Counted from the first letter of the stretch, positions 22,099-34,793 are shown. The stretch: DNA of 64,000 nt from Halichoerus grypus (GCF_964656455.1 NC_135714.1:63637850-63701849); one strand, 5' to 3'. The notes: a model not told the origin generated them from the sequence alone. Program-made: numbers and translations.

Positions 22099-23290
22099 TG
22101 GGGGAAGGGAGAGAGGGAGAGAGTCTCAAGCAGACTCCATGCTGAGTGGAGCCCGACATAGGGCTGGATCCCTCGACCCTGACATCATGTTCTGAGCTGA
22201 AGCCAAGAGTCGGCTGCTTAACCAACTGAGCCACCCGGGCACCCCTGAATCGTGGTTCTAAATGAAAAATCTAAATCCATAAAACTTCTAAATGAAAGCA
22301 GAGTAGAGAAACTTTATGCCCTTCACATAGGCAAATATTTCTTAGAAAATAAAAAGCACTCATGATAGGATTAAAATTGATAAATTGGACTTCAACAAAT
22401 TGTTTTTCAAAAGACATAATTAAGAAAATAATGAGGCAAATCACACTTTGAGAGAAAATAGTTGCAGTAAATATGTCTGACAAAATACATACAAAAACTA
22501 TGTTCATGATTCCTACAACTCAAAAATAAGAAGAAAAAAAATACCAGTGGAATATGGGCAAGGACTTCAAGAGGTATTTCCCACAAGAAAATATATGAAT
22601 AGCCAATAAACTCATGAATAGATGCTCAAAATCATTACCCTTCAGGAAGATGTAAAACCATAATGAGATATAACTACAGATCCAAGAGAATAGCTAAAAT
22701 AAAAATACTGACAAAAATAAATGTCAGTGGGAAAGTGTAACTGGAAGTCTCATACACCATTAGTGAAAATGTGAATGGTACAATTTGGGAAAATGTTTTA
22801 GCAGTTTCTTATCAAGTTAAACATACACTTACCTCATTCTACTACAAAGAAATAAAAACATATGTCCACACAAAGACTTGTGCACAAATATTCATGGTAA
22901 ATTAAGTCCTAATGGCCAAATATTAGAAATAACTTGTGGTGTATCTATCAAAGGGAGTGTTACTAAGTGCCGATACATGCAACAACATGGATGCATTTCC
23001 AGATTATTTTGCTGAGCCAAAAGCAGCCAGATACATAAAGAATATACTATACATGATGTTCTGAGAAATAAAACTAATGTATATAAATTTATGTTGATAA
23101 AAATTACGTCAGTGCCTTGGGTCAGGGTGGGTGGAAGGGTTGACTGAAAAGGAGAACCCAGGGAACTTTCTGGCATGATGATAATGACTATCTCTTGATT
23201 AGAGTGATTACATGGATGAACACATTTATCTAAACTCATCTTGTGATATATTAGAGCTCACTAAACTTGATTTACAAAAATTCACAGTAA
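21715..23290 (+). mobile_element. Old LINE-1 ORF2 to 3' end
   Basis: Sense, diverged: GATTTTAAGACTTAATATAAAGCTATAATAA, ATATGGTCAATTGATTTTTAACAAAGGTGCC, AAATTGGACTTCAACAAA, GCAACAACATGGATGCATTTCC and TCTTGATTAGAGTGATTACATGG. Interrupted by an antisense SINE at 22,014. Frames are broken. Confidence 0.85.
22014..22245 (-). mobile_element. CAN-type SINE, antisense, with expanded GT tract
   Basis: Starts AAGATTTTATTCATTTATTTCAG and ends CAACTGAGCCACCCGGGCACCCC. TSD TGAATCACAGTTCT at 22,000-22,013 against TGAATCGTGGTTCT at 22,246-22,259 (three differences). The CT-rich part holds a 41-bp (GT)n at 22,056-22,096, which is the source of a spurious open frame. Confidence 0.9.
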
Positions 23291-23517
23291 AACTTTGATA
23301 TTTAGACATACTGGGGTAAATGACCAAAAGACACAGGTAAAAGAATTAAGTGTATTGCATCTGATGTGGTGTGTGGGATTTCAGAAATAAGGTGGCTGAT
23401 TTTTTTTTTTTTTATGTCTCATTAAACTATTTGAATGTTTAAATTAGGTACATATATCACTTTTAGTAAGTAAGAAAGGAAAGAAAGAAACAAAACAAAA
23501 CAAAAGTTCAAGTTTCT

Positions 23518-23710
23518 GGGGTGCCTGGGTGACTCAGTTGTTAAGCTTCTGCCTTCGGCTCAGGTCATGATCCCAGGGTCCTGGAATCGAGCCCCATATC
23601 AGGCTCTCTGCGGAGCTGGAAGCCTGCTTCTCCCTCTCCCACTGCCCCTGCTTGTGTTCCCTCTCTCGCTGTGTCTCGCTCTGTCAAATAAATAAAATCT
23701 TTAAAAAAAA
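23518..23710 (+). mobile_element. CAN-type SINE
   Basis: Head GGGGTGCCTGGGTGACTCAG, GGTCATGATCCCAGGGTCC, GGAAGCCTGCTTCTCCC body and AAATAAATAAAATCTTT tail. TSD AAAGTTCAAGTTTCT at 23,503-23,517 against AAAGTCCAAGTTTCT at 23,711-23,725. Confidence 0.94.
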
Positions 23711-23744
23711 AAAGTCCAAGTTTCTAATTCATATAAGTTTATGT

Positions 23745-23960
23745 GCTGACTCTATCTCTGCTGCTAAACTCCTTGATCTTGGGAAAGAGGTTTCACTTCT
23801 CTAAGCCTCAGTTCTTATTCACATCATTGGGGATTAAAAATAACAACTGCCATACAAATCTGTTTTGAAAGCGGAAACCTATACTTTTGTGGGGAAGCAC
23901 TTAAGTGCAATGCTTGGCAAATAATAAGTATAAATTCTAGCCATTGGTATCATTAGCTGT
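23745..23960 (+). repeat. MIR relic
   Basis: Order of MIR: CTCTGCTGCTAAACTCC, TTGATCTTGGGAAAG, CACTTCTCTAAGCCTCAGTT, then GCACTTAAGTGCAATGCTTGGCAAATAATAAG. Old tRNA-derived SINE. Confidence 0.75.
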
Positions 23961-25352
23961 CTCTATCCTTCTCATTTCCATACATTACAAACCCCTCATC
24001 AATTGCAATAGTCCTTCCCATTTCTTCCTCCTTCCTCTTTAGGTCTTTATCTCTAGCATGGGATATTTTGACTATTCAGACAAATCCAAAAAGCGGCCAC
24101 ATACCTAAACCATCAGTGTAAGAAACAGTGTACCAAATGTATCTAACTACCAATCTTGTTTTTTTTTAAACATTATTTAAAAACTAGGTTACAAGTTTGT
24201 TAAATTTGGTAAAAATTTGGTAAAATTTTTATTATATGAAACTCATTTCCACTGGTGAGGCTTTCCATCAATAAGACTGAGCACCTATTCCCTGAATATC
24301 TAGAAATTAGAATTTGCTTTCTATGTAAAATAATTCACCTGGATTTCATCTAGATTTCAGTACAAGGAGAAAGATGATAAACTGTAGCTTTTCAGTAGGG
24401 AAGATAGCTATTTTATTCCATAATACAGTTGATATAAACAATCCAAGATCTCCCAAAAATTTGGGGTAATCTATAGATTCTATTACAACAGTTGTCTTTA
24501 GATTTTAAAATGACCTTTTTTATCTGCTGTTTCTAATAACTTTACATAACTTCCTTTTCTTGGTATAACAAAATGACTAGCTGTTTTAAATTGTTAACTA
24601 ATAAAGGTGATAGCAAGCATCTTTATTTTCTGACATTTGTGGTGTTTAGCCAAATTAAAAACAGCATGGTAAATAGAATGTATAAACAATCTTCCACTGT
24701 ATTCTCATCATAGTTTTGAGCAACTTTATCATCAAATCATCCCTTAGGATTACTGAGAGAAGGCGAAAAACTGATCGGTTTTATTTATACCTCATTCTCA
24801 CTGAATATGTTCATAAAGCAAAACAATTGAAAGGATGGAAGTGAAATAAAGGGACAGAATTATTACAGATGACATCATCAGACCCTACATAGCCAACATA
24901 TGTTGCATGATATGATAGAAATATAATTCACAGAAAAATTAAAAATATTTCACCTTACTAATAAAGAACTTCTAATGAACAAATAATGAGCGATTTTTCT
25001 GCATAAAACTAGCAAGCATTAAAAAAAATTTTTTAACACTTAATGCTGACAAGGGTACAAAGTTGCATTTGTCACATAATACCATTGAATAAGAGTTGGT
25101 ATGTTCTTTTCTGAAATCACTTTAGAAATGTGCATTTGAGAATGATTTTATGTAGCACAGCTAGAGTGGGTAATGGGTAGACCAAACTGTCAAGTCAGGA
25201 AATGTTATCTTTGTTCCAGTCCCTCAACCTCTGTCTTGAAGAAACTTCCTCTTCCGAGTCTCAAAAAAGTTGTTCACTTCACTCATGATTTTACTAACTC
25301 TGTTCCATTCTGCCTTTCAACTTAAGGAATCCATTTGGAATTAAGGAATTTT
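23961..25352. other. Unassigned AT-rich sequence
   Basis: No exon or RNA gene. Bases 24,950-25,160 could be a badly decayed L1 3' part, but the match is too weak to call. Confidence 0.4.
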
Positions 25353-25362
25353 TAAATATTTA

Positions 25363-25602
25363 TATATATATATGTATATAAATAACTTTATTTAATTAAT
25401 TTATTTATTTTTAAAGATTTTATTTATTTATTTGACAGAGAGAGAGACAGCGAGAGAGGGAACACAAGCAGGGGGAGTGGGAGAGGGAGAAGCAGGCTTC
25501 CCGCTGAGCAGAGAGTCTGATGTGAGGCTCAATCCCAGGACGCTGGGATCATGACCTGAGCCGAAGGCAGATGCTTAATCGACTGAGCCACCCAGGTGCC
25601 CC
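25363..25602 (-). mobile_element. CAN-type SINE, antisense, long A-rich tail
   Basis: T/A-rich tail from 25,363 with a small TATA microsatellite, AAAGATTTTATTTATTTATTTGACAG, GGGAGAGGGAGAAGCAGGC, and end GAGCCACCCAGGTGCCC. TSD TAAATATTTA at 25,353-25,362 and 25,603-25,612. Confidence 0.88.
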
Positions 25603-25612
25603 TAAATATTTA

Positions 25613-26208
25613 ATACTTTAGAGTGAACTTATAACCAATAATATTAGTTTAAATGAGATTTCATTTTTATGCATTAAACTGATACAGAAGGTGTTAATAT
25701 TTGGGAATAATAGGAATGAAGTTAATATTTGGGGGACAAGGAGCCACATATTCATCCTATTCCTAGAGTTAAGTCTAAGTGTAGAGAGAGAATTTTTCAA
25801 TGAAGCATCTTTCTGTATGGATGTAAGTGTGTTAGTGTGTTCCAGTTGGTCAAGTATAAAATAAAATGAGTTTCTGTCACCCTCTTTATTCCTTTGAAAC
25901 TATTAAATATCAAAGTCTTAGGCTTCATGAGAAGCATTTTCCTAGGCAAGGTTTTCAAACTGTACTTCCTAGGATAACAATAAAAACAACAAACTCTTAT
26001 TAAATGTTTTGTGGAGAAAAGAAGTGATTAAAGTTTGGGAAAAGGTAGTCAATACAAATTTTTTAAATAAATAATAAATAAAATAAAACTTTATTATATT
26101 ACACAAGACATAATAAGGTCTTTTATGTACTAATCACATTATGAAGTTCTCAGATACATAAAATAAAGTTTTTCTGAAGAAGATTATATCATAGAATTCT
26201 TTAAGAAA
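25613..26208. other. Unassigned AT-rich sequence
   Basis: No exon or repeat recognised. A 60-codon minus-strand frame at 25,618 has no recognisable similarity. Confidence 0.45.
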
Positions 26209-26220
26209 AAAAAATATTCT

Positions 26221-26361
26221 GGGGCACCTGGGTGTCTCAGATGGTTAAGCGTCTGCCTTCGGCTCAGGTCATGATCCCAGGGTCCTGGGATCAAGCCCCA
26301 TATCGGGCTCCTGGCTCAGCAGGGAGTTTATCCCTCTCCCTCTGCCTCTCCCCCTGCTCAT

Positions 26362-26398
<37 letters not shown>

Positions 26399-26436
26399 CT
26401 CTGTGTCTCAAATGAATAAATAAAATCTTTAAAAAA
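26221..26436 (+). mobile_element. CAN-type SINE with (CT)n expansion
   Basis: Head GGGGCACCTGGGTGTCTCAG, GTCATGATCCCAGGGTCC, and AAATGAATAAATAAAATCTTT plus poly-A. The middle has grown to a (CT)n run at 26,362-26,394. Short target repeat AAAAATATTCT (about 26,210-26,220) against AAAAAATTCT before 26,447. Confidence 0.9.
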
Positions 26437-26449
26437 AAAAAATTCTGTT

Positions 26450-28002
26450 GAAGGCAGCTCAGGTGTCCTTCTTCCCAAAATTCTTTGCAGGTGGGCTCAC
26501 CCAGACCATGATAGCTTCTTGAATTTTCAGGGTAGTGATTTAAGGGTGACTGCTGTAACCTTTTCTTTCTCCTCCTATCATTTTACAAAGGAATAAATTA
26601 GTGAAATAACTTCATAGACCACCACTGAATGGCAGGGAACTCCTGATCTAGAAAGGAAACAAAATTCTACCTTTTAGAACTTCCCTGTTACTCCATCTGA
26701 CAATTTAGATACTTTTTTTTTTCATTGTATCTCTCAGGGATTTCTTTCTCACCAGAAACTTGGAAAGACAATGGTAATGATTTGTGAATGGAAAGAGATC
26801 TGAAAGGAAATGAGTTGAGACATGCTTTAAAAATTCATTCCCAGGATACTTTTTAAGACACACGAACTTCCTGATAACTGTTTAGGATTCAACATAGCGG
26901 GCTTCTGACAACTGATAGAACATTAGAAACATAATTAAGATTTTAAACTTTGAGTAGGTTTCATTGTCCAATTATTTCCCCTGGCATTTCAAACTCACAC
27001 ACCATTGAACAAGCACAATTTCAAATGTTCAAAACAAATATGTGAGGGTGAATGAAGCAGACGAGACAGGGGAAATGTTTTACTCAGAGGTAAACCAAAG
27101 AGCTGCTTGTGAAGCCGTGAGAATTAAATAGAATAAAAATTTAAAATGTCAAGTATGTATGCCTCGAAACACAAATGAAATAATGAAACTAGAGTGCCCA
27201 TAGGGGTTCCTACTATCAAATGAGATATCAATGAAAAGTAAAAGAATGATATGAAAGTTTTTTAAATGAACATTTTTGAAAGTACAAAAAAGGGAAGCAA
27301 CTTTTCTTTCCTCATTTGGAAATTCCACTTACTATACTGAGAACTGCTGTTAGGGAGTATAGTTAGTGGCTACCCTACCCATTGCTGAATTCCTAGTTCC
27401 TGGCACATTGCCCGAAGTTCTCAATTTACCTTGAGGTGTAAATTAACCAACCATGAAGTGTGGTATGAAAGGGGTGGCAAGAATCATTGAATCTCTAAAC
27501 ATGGACCTAAGGCTATCATTTAGGCAACCATGTAACAAATTATAATAATATTTTGCTAAAATTGATTGGAGGAAAAAGTCTCAGAGCATATTAACAAAAC
27601 TTGGGAAACAGTAAAAAGAGGGAGTGAATGAAAATGTTTATAAGTGTGCTAATTTATTGATATTTCACAATTGGTATTCATTAGATACTGCCTCATTTCT
27701 AAGGGTGATAGATTAAGAAATATAAGTTTTATCACTATTATATAAGTTTATAAAAGTAACCACTACTAGAATTAAAGACAGTGCTATACCTTTCCCTAAT
27801 TATTCAAAATAACTAAGCATAAATAATAAATTAAGGAAAAAACTGTTACACAAAAGAGTAAAATAGGACAGCAAAGTTAAATGAAAATGTTATTACAATG
27901 ATAAATGTCATAAACTCATAAGTTAAATGGAAGGGACTCCTGGGTTTGGTTAAAATAAAATACAATAAAATCTCACTGTAACTAAATATTACAGACTTAC
28001 TT
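26450..28002. other. Unassigned gene-free sequence
   Basis: No exon, RNA gene or repeat recognised. Confidence 0.45.
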
Positions 28003-28020
28003 AAAAGAAGTTGGCTCACA

Positions 28021-28220
28021 GGGGCATCTGGGTGGCTCAGCCAGGTAAGCGTCCAACTCTTGATTTCGGCTCAGGTCAGGATCTCAGGGTTGTCAAACTG
28101 AAGCCCTCCTTGGGCCCCCCCCCCCCAGTGGGGAGTCAGCTTGAAATTTGAGATTCTCTCTCTCCCTCTGCCCCTCCTCTTCCACACACACTCTCGCAAA
28201 TAAATAAATTTTAAGAAAAA
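28021..28220 (+). mobile_element. Old-type CAN SINE
   Basis: Head GGGGCATCTGGGTGGCTCAG, older body CCAACTCTTGATTTCGGCTCAGG, C-run at 28,117-28,126 and (CACA) CT-rich part. TSD AAAAGAAGTTGGCTCACA at 28,003-28,020 against AAAAGAAGTTGACTCACA at 28,221-28,238 (one difference in 18). Confidence 0.94.
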
Positions 28221-28238
28221 AAAAGAAGTTGACTCACA

Positions 28239-29459
28239 ATATTTCATGGTAATGAAATGATTAATGCTATAAAGGAAAATGCCAGAAAAAAGAAAACAAG
28301 GGTTGTAATTTAAATATCTAACAAAGATGACTTCATGTAAATGTGACGAAGTCCTTTTTCAATAATTAGGGGTGTGATGCATAATTAAAATATCAGAAAA
28401 TTGTATACAACAAGTTGCTCATTATTTAAATTACTTAAGACGTAAGTAAAAATTAACAGAAGCACTCCTTCTAATCTCCACTTCTTCCCCTTTGACTATA
28501 TGGTCGAAATATAGGCTAGAGATGATCTAAATAATGTATCTGTTAATGCTGCAGAAACAAGTTTATAGCTTTCAGCATATTATCGAAATGTCCTAAAAGG
28601 TTAAAAATTATTATTCTCAGAAGTCTACTTTGTTCTATGAGAGAGTAGTAATCTAGCCTTTCCCACATAAGCAATTATAAAACTGTGCTATATAAGGGTA
28701 ACTGTTTTTAGGTAGGAAACAATAGGCTGTAAAAGACTATGATCTCTGAAAGAAGGGAAACTCATAGAGTGAGCCCCATCTTCAGTCTGTTCTCTTCATA
28801 TAGTTAATTTCCCCACCATTGCATAGGACTCTCTGGAGCCCATGGCCTGACAAGCTGAGGAGGCAAAAACCACACTTTGGGACTGATGAAATGATTAGAT
28901 TTGGCATAGCAGGGCAACTGTAGAAAGGTGGTTCCACAGAGTAGGAGTGGAGGACCCCAAAGTCTGGATGGGACTTCTCATAGCTCATGGCCAAGAGTTG
29001 GACCTGACATGTACATGATGAGACTGCACAAGGTTTACCAGAAAGTTGCCTTAATGGGGTTGGGAATAGAATGGGGATACTGAAGTCAAACAATGATGGG
29101 AGATTCTAGAGTCCCAGCCCAGCCAGAGTGGATAGACTTTGTTAAAACCCCCAAGTATCTAGCTAAGATGCTAGAAAAGCCAGAATTTAGGATTAAGTAC
29201 CAAACTCATTCAGAAAAAAGATTACTTCAGACCTACCATAACAAATCCTAAAATCTTGATGAGATTTGCGAGGAAGACATTTGACCTTTGAGCCCTGTCA
29301 AGTTGTGTTTGGCTAATCCCTTGGAATTCTGACAAGTCATCTCAAAAAAATTTAACAAATTCTAACTATACAAATAACTACATTAAATATGAATGAAATA
29401 AATATTTCATTTTTAAATATTTTAAATATTTTAAAATATTCATTTAAAAAACAAAGTTT
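28239..29459. other. Unassigned gene-free sequence
   Basis: No exon is supported. A 103-codon open frame on the minus strand (28,782-29,093) has no recognisable domain; the stretch 28,770-29,330 is more GC-rich than its surroundings and could be the 5' region of an old L1 whose ORF2 begins to be recognisable just after, but that is a guess. Confidence 0.4.
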
Positions 29460-29575
29460 ATAAGATTATATAAAGAACAAGACCTAACTATATGGTATCT
29501 ACAAGATAGTTAAAATATAAAGAGACAGGTTGGTTGGAAAAAAAAGAGAAATGAAATACCATCCAATACAAAAGC

Positions 29576-29622
<47 letters not shown>

Positions 29623-30655
29623 TCAAAAGGTAGAATTCATGATTACTTAATAATAAAAGGATTGATGTATCAAGAGACAACACCATCGAGAAAAAATAGA
29701 GATACATTGTGAAAAAATATTTGGTATACATATATCTGACAAAGAACTTGTATTTAGGATACATAAAGAACTTGTATTTAGGGTACATAAAGAACTCCTA
29801 CAATGCAATAAGAAGTTTGACAACCCAATTAAAACATGAGCAGAAGACTTGAATAGATAATTCAAAAAAGAAAATACACAAATAATTAATAAACACATGA
29901 AAAGATGTTCAGCATCATTAACCATCAAGAAAATGCAAATTAAAACCACACTATAATAACATTTCAACTATACTGCAATGTCTAATTAAAAAGACTAACC
30001 ACCAAGTGTTGATGGAGGATATAGAACAACTGAAACTTTCCTATTTTGCAGGTGAGAATGTAAAATGATACAATCATTTTGGAAAACAGTCTTCCAGTTT
30101 CTAATAAAGTTAAATAAAGATTTAGTATTTATTTAGCCCAGCAATTCACTCTTGCATATTTTTCTAAGAAAAATAAAATCTTATGTTTAAATAAAGACTT
30201 GTATACAAATGTTTATAGTAACTTCAGTCATAATACCCTAAAAGTACAACCACACAAATGTCCTTAAAGAGCTGAATGAATAACAAATTATGGTATACAC
30301 ATATAATGGAATACTACTCAGCCATAAAAAGGAACAAACTACAAATGCACATTAGAACATGGATAAAGCTCAAAATTATTATGTTAAACAAGAAGACAGA
30401 CACAAGTATACATACTGCAAGATTCCATTTATGTGATATTCTAGAAAAAGCAACATTATTTTATAGTGAGTGAAATCAGATTGCTGGTTGCCTGGGGTGG
30501 GGTGCAATGTAATTTTATAGGGTAATACAAATGTTCTATATCTTGATTGGGATGGTTTGTATGCAGTTTATGCATTTTCAAAACTCATGAGACTGTATAA
30601 AATATGCATATTTTATTGCATGTATATTATGTCTCAATAGTTGATTTATTTTAAA
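29460..30655 (+). mobile_element. Old LINE-1 ORF2 to 3' end, internally deleted
   Basis: CCTAACTATATGGTATCTACAAG and ATATAAAGAGACAGG come from the middle of ORF2, followed after a jump by the ORF2 end from GACAAAGAACTTGTATTTAGG, then CCAGCAATTCACTCTTGCATATTT, AATGGAATACTACTCAGCCAT and GTTGCCTGGGGTGGGG. A (TA)n tract sits at the jump, and a tandem duplication of about 27 bp lies at 29,740-29,795. No intact frame. Confidence 0.8.
29579..29621. repeat. (AT)n microsatellite
   Basis: Forty-three bases of uninterrupted AT at the break between two L1 parts. Confidence 0.95.
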
Positions 30656-32059
30656 GTGCTGCTTTTGCTGTGTGGAACTATATCAGAATCAACAGGAACG
30701 TTGTTAAAAATATAGCTCCCTGGCTTCTTAATCTTACTATTCCTGGGTTTAGGGGTCAGATGAGACCAAGAAGCTGCATTTTAAATATGTTCTTCTTCAC
30801 GTACATACTGGAGATTAAGGGCTACTGTTCTAGAGAGTAAAGGGATCTAACTAAATGTATTTAAAATTATATGTAAGGAAGTAATGCAGTCAATAAAAAA
30901 ACTATTAGACTTTGAAGATCACAGTATTATTTGGATATCAAAAGTCTCACTTTAGATATGCACAAAAGTCAAATTTTTAAGTATCTAAAGCAGGGAGATA
31001 TTGACTATAGGAAATAAATCAGAGCTACAGAATGAAACTCCAAATTAATAAAGCTGGATCTAAAAATTTTCTAATTTCTCTTTGTATTGTGAAAGAATTT
31101 TTGAACCACGCATCAATGGACAAAATAGAGTATTTGACATTAACTGGGTAGGGGCGTTTCTTATGGTTATGTCAATTCTTTAGGTAAAATTACTCCTTTT
31201 TCAAGTAGGTGACAACAAATACTTGGCAGAATATGGAAATAGTTTTGTTTCTTGTTTTGTTTTCTAAGATAATTAAAAACAGAAAATAGCCAGAGTATAA
31301 TTTTCACTTGCATTCCATTGCATATATCTCCGATAAAAATGGTGCCTTGTCCACTAGGGTCATTGAATCATAGAATTGGTAGACACCCTGAGTTCATGTA
31401 AATACATCTTTCTGATTTCACAAGATTCTCTGAAATTAATGTGTTTGATATAAAGATCCCATGGATATCTAAGAAAAATAATAAATATATGGATTTAGAA
31501 TTGGTCCTCACATTACCAAGTCAAAGATAGTGTGCATAGGATGGTATCAATAGATGCTAAGCATTCTATCCAAATGTCTGGAAAATATTGATGACTCTAC
31601 TTTTCTTGGGATAACAGTATAGTGCTATTCAAAGAAAAGCCTTGTTTGGGAGACTGAGGTATATATCATTTTCATAAGATTATGGTAGTCAAACAACCAA
31701 AGTCTGTTTGGACGCTAATAGGATGACAATCAATTAGGTAAGAAGTGAAAGAAATCACTAAAATCTTCTATAAATAAATAAACTGTTTTTATTATTTGGA
31801 TGATCAATTTTTGTCTCATTGTAAGTTAATTTGCTGTTTTCATCAACATTTTGAAATTATAGGTGAGCTTTTATACAAACACAGTATTCAACAAAACTTG
31901 AACTAATAAAATGTATAATTTATGAAGTAATCCACATGCAAAATAGTATTTGCTTTTGTAATGTGCAATTGCTTTAAAAGGTGATTTACTTTAATAACCA
32001 CCTAACTGTTCCCCTAGCTTCATCCTTTGCCCCCCAGAGTGTATGCAGTTTTCAAAAAA
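30656..32059. other. Unassigned AT-rich sequence
   Basis: No exon, RNA gene or repeat recognised. Confidence 0.45.
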
Positions 32060-32556
32060 AAAGATTTCACCACTCCCCTTCTGACTTTACTACCCAGCCC
32101 CTTTCATCACCGGGTTGTAGCCACACTGAACTTCTGCTGTTCCAGGAACACCAGGCATGCTCCCAGCTATGGGACAGGGCACTGCTGTTCCCTTTGCTGA
32201 GAACACTCTTCCCTCAGATGTCTTCAGGATTAACTCCCTCCACGTTTTCGCTCAATTTCACCTACTCAATGAGGCTTGCCCTGAAAACCCTGTTTAATGT
32301 GATAACCTGTCCCTGCTCTACCCTTTGCCCTTTCAGTCCCTTTTACCTGCTTTAGCACTCACCACTGTCTAATATACTCTATAATTTACTTATGTGTTAC
32401 ATTTATTGTTTACTGTCTCCCTCCCACCCCCCAACCGGGAATACATGCTCCAGAAAGGCAGGCATTTTCGTTCATTAATGAATCCCCAATGTTCAGAAGT
32501 GTATCTGGCACATAGTACATAATGTGCTCAATACATACTTGTTGAATGAATAAATT
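32060..32556 (+). repeat. L2-like LINE 3' end
   Basis: Follows an ancient element in order: CACTGAACTTCTGCTGTTCCAGGAACACCAGGC, CCTTTGCTGAGAACACTCTTCC, CTCAATTTCACCTACTCAATGAGGC, ATTTATTGTTTACTGTCTCCC and TCTGGCACATAGTACATAATGTGCTCAATACAT.CTTGTTGAATGAATAAA. An open frame of 124 codons from 31,981 lies over it and is the decayed LINE protein end plus chance, not a host gene. Confidence 0.82.
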
Positions 32557-32692
32557 TTATCAGATTTAAAATAGAAGTCCATTGCAAAATTTCTATACTC
32601 ATATACCATTCAGGAACACAGCTATTAAATACCATAACCAATGCTGTTTTCTGAAGCATGTAAAGTTTAACTCTCTGAAATAATCCTTTCTA

Positions 32693-32904
32693 GGGGTGCC
32701 TGGGTGGCTCAGCCGTTAAGCGTCTGCTTTCGGCTCAGATCATGATCCCAGGGTCCTGGGATCGAGCTCTGGAGCCCCGCATCGGGCTCCCTGCTCCGCG
32801 GGAAGCCTGCTTCTCCCTCTCCCACTGCCCCTGCTTGTGTTCCTTCTCTCGCTGTGTCTCTCTCTGTCAAGTAAATAAATAAAATCTTTAAAAAAAAAGA
32901 AAAA
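32693..32904 (+). mobile_element. CAN-type SINE, well preserved
   Basis: Head GGGGTGCCTGGGTGGCTCAG, GATCGAGCTCTGGAGCCCCGC (a small local duplication in the B-box region), GGGAAGCCTGCTTCTCCC and the AAATAAAATCTTT tail. TSD GAAATAATCCTTTCTA at 32,677-32,692 against GAAATAATCTTTTCTA at 32,905-32,920. Confidence 0.95.
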
Positions 32905-32959
32905 GAAATAATCTTTTCTACCCACAGACCTGTCATAAGGAAGATCTGGAATTCCCACT

Positions 32960-33790
32960 CTAAAATTGGCCCTTTGGGTTAGTTAATAAATTGGGGGAAT
33001 TATCTCCCCAAAAGCCCTCACTAGATAGTAATCTCTAAAATAGACAAAAGGGTCCTTTATTTTATGCTTCATGACAACTCCTCTGATAAACTGCAGTAAT
33101 TATCACACTACAAGGCAGACTCAAGAGAAAAATCCAAAGCTATTTATTGATATTAGCTAGGCACAATTATTATCCAAGTCTATGGACAAAAATATTTGTT
33201 ATACATTGATGACCACCTGTTTATACCGAGCAAGGGGGTCTTACTATTTCCCACAGCTCGACTCAACTTTAGACAGTTTTCTTCCTGACTCTAAGCCCCG
33301 GATCTCCCTTTTCTTATAGGACTTATATTAGAAAATTTATATTGTAAATTCTTTCTCTGCCCCTTTGAGATGTAAATCTTCTCCCAACCTCTTGACAGTT
33401 TCACAACCTGGGAATGTCTTTCTCCAGAACCCAGGAAGCATCTTGCTTGAACTTTGATCAAGAAAGACAGTGCCCCTATCTGCCAGTCTCTGTGGGACGG
33501 TAGGAGCCTAACTTCTATTAACATCCCTGCCTGTAGGTGACCTAATGACATTGACCAACCTCCCACCTAATGTCCTCCAGTACTTTTCCACTAGCTCACC
33601 TCAGCTCTTAAAATTTCTCCTTAATTTTGTTTCGGGGGAGTTGAGTTCACTCTCTCTTGCCCGCCCCAATAGTCTACCCCACCTGTTTAACATCTGGTGC
33701 AAGTTTCCTTTGACAGCTCTCTCCTTCATTTCATATACTGGGGTCCAATTCTGTACTGAAATATTTGGTATTTATTTTTGTCAGTAATGG
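32960..33790. repeat. Possible old LTR-element sequence
   Basis: GC-richer, with phrases such as GAGATGTAAATCTTCTCCCAACCTC, GGAACCCAGGAAGCATC-like text (33,425-33,450) and TCCAGTACTTTTCCACTAGCTCACCTCAGC that remind me of a mammalian LTR, but I cannot name the family or set the ends. No protein of retroviral type is visible. Confidence 0.3.
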
Positions 33791-34214
33791 TTACACAACT
33801 TTTGTTGTCCATGAAATCACTTTATACTTAGCATATATGTAACACAGATTCTAATGAACTTAAGTTGTATAAATGACGTCACCTGGGGAGGTATGAAACT
33901 GATAACATTCACTCAGGTGCTAAGATATGGTAGTAAAATGTTCTGGATGAAAGAATCATAACAGAAAAAAAATTGGGAGGCCCTTCCATCCACGGAGGTT
34001 ATGTTTGGAGCCTGAGAGTTAGTTTTGGGGGCTGGAAAATATGTTTCCAATATGAGAGCATTTACATCAGGCCAAATTGTTGAGTACAGGATTGAATTGC
34101 AGGTTTAGTTTTAGGTGGGCTGTGGAAAATTTTGCTGTTGGATCATAAAATAGAAACAGAATTCAGTATGTTTCCATTCTGGAGAATTCTACAGAAAGCA
34201 TAGGGTTTTGTGTT

Positions 34215-34415
34215 TAAATGGGGTTTAAATGCCAGCCTTGCCACTTGATAACTGAATGATTTTGAGGTAATGACTTAAAATTTCTGTGTGTTAGTTTCGT
34301 TACCATCAAAATGGGATAATAATAACCACGCCAGAAAGTTGTTTCAAAGACTGAGTGAGAAAATCCATGTGCCTGGCTTACAACAAGTCCCCAGTAAATG
34401 GTACATTTAAGTATT
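34215..34415 (+). repeat. MIR relic
   Basis: MIR order: TTAAATGCCAGCCTTGCCACTTGATAACTGAATGATTTTGAGG, GTTTCGTTACCATCAAAATGGGATAATAATAACC, then CCTGGCTTACAACAAGTCCCCAGTAAATGG. Confidence 0.8.
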
Positions 34416-34529
34416 TACTCAGTAACTTGAACCTTACCATGGATTAGTAGGACGTATGATTTAATTTCTACTCTCAAAGATCTTCCAGGATTCCTGGGAG
34501 ATAAACCAAATATAAATATCAGAAATTCA

Positions 34530-34702
34530 TTTATCAAGTCAACAGATCTTTTATTGAACACCTAATATTTTTCAGGCACTCTTCTAAGCTTCGGGGATAT
34601 AGCAGTGATCTCTACAAACAAGATCCCTGCCTGTATAAACCTTATAACCCAGTGTGTGTGTGTGTGTCTGTGTATGTCTGTGTGTGTCTGTGTGTGTGAG
34701 TG
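34530..34702 (+). repeat. Ancient repeat relic followed by GT tract
   Basis: TTTTATTGAACACCTAATATTTTTCAGGCACTCTTCTAAGC and GGGGATATAGCAGTGATC are the 'ttattgagcacctactatgtgccaggcac' type of ancient mammalian repeat; related text occurs at 36,188, 42,945, 44,127 and 59,020. A broken (GT)n runs from about 34,653 to 34,700. Confidence 0.6.
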
Positions 34703-34793
34703 GTGGTGGTGGGGCAATAATATGCAAATGTACAAAGAAATGGTTAATTTCCAGTAACAATAAATACTATAAATAAAAATATATTAGGAAAAG

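Noticed and set aside
28782..29093. 103-codon open frame on -
   Set aside because: No recognisable domain, no codon-use or splice-site support, and length within chance for 64 kb.
31981..32355. 124-codon open frame on +
   Set aside because: Falls in a decayed L2-like LINE 3' end; no independent sign of a host exon.
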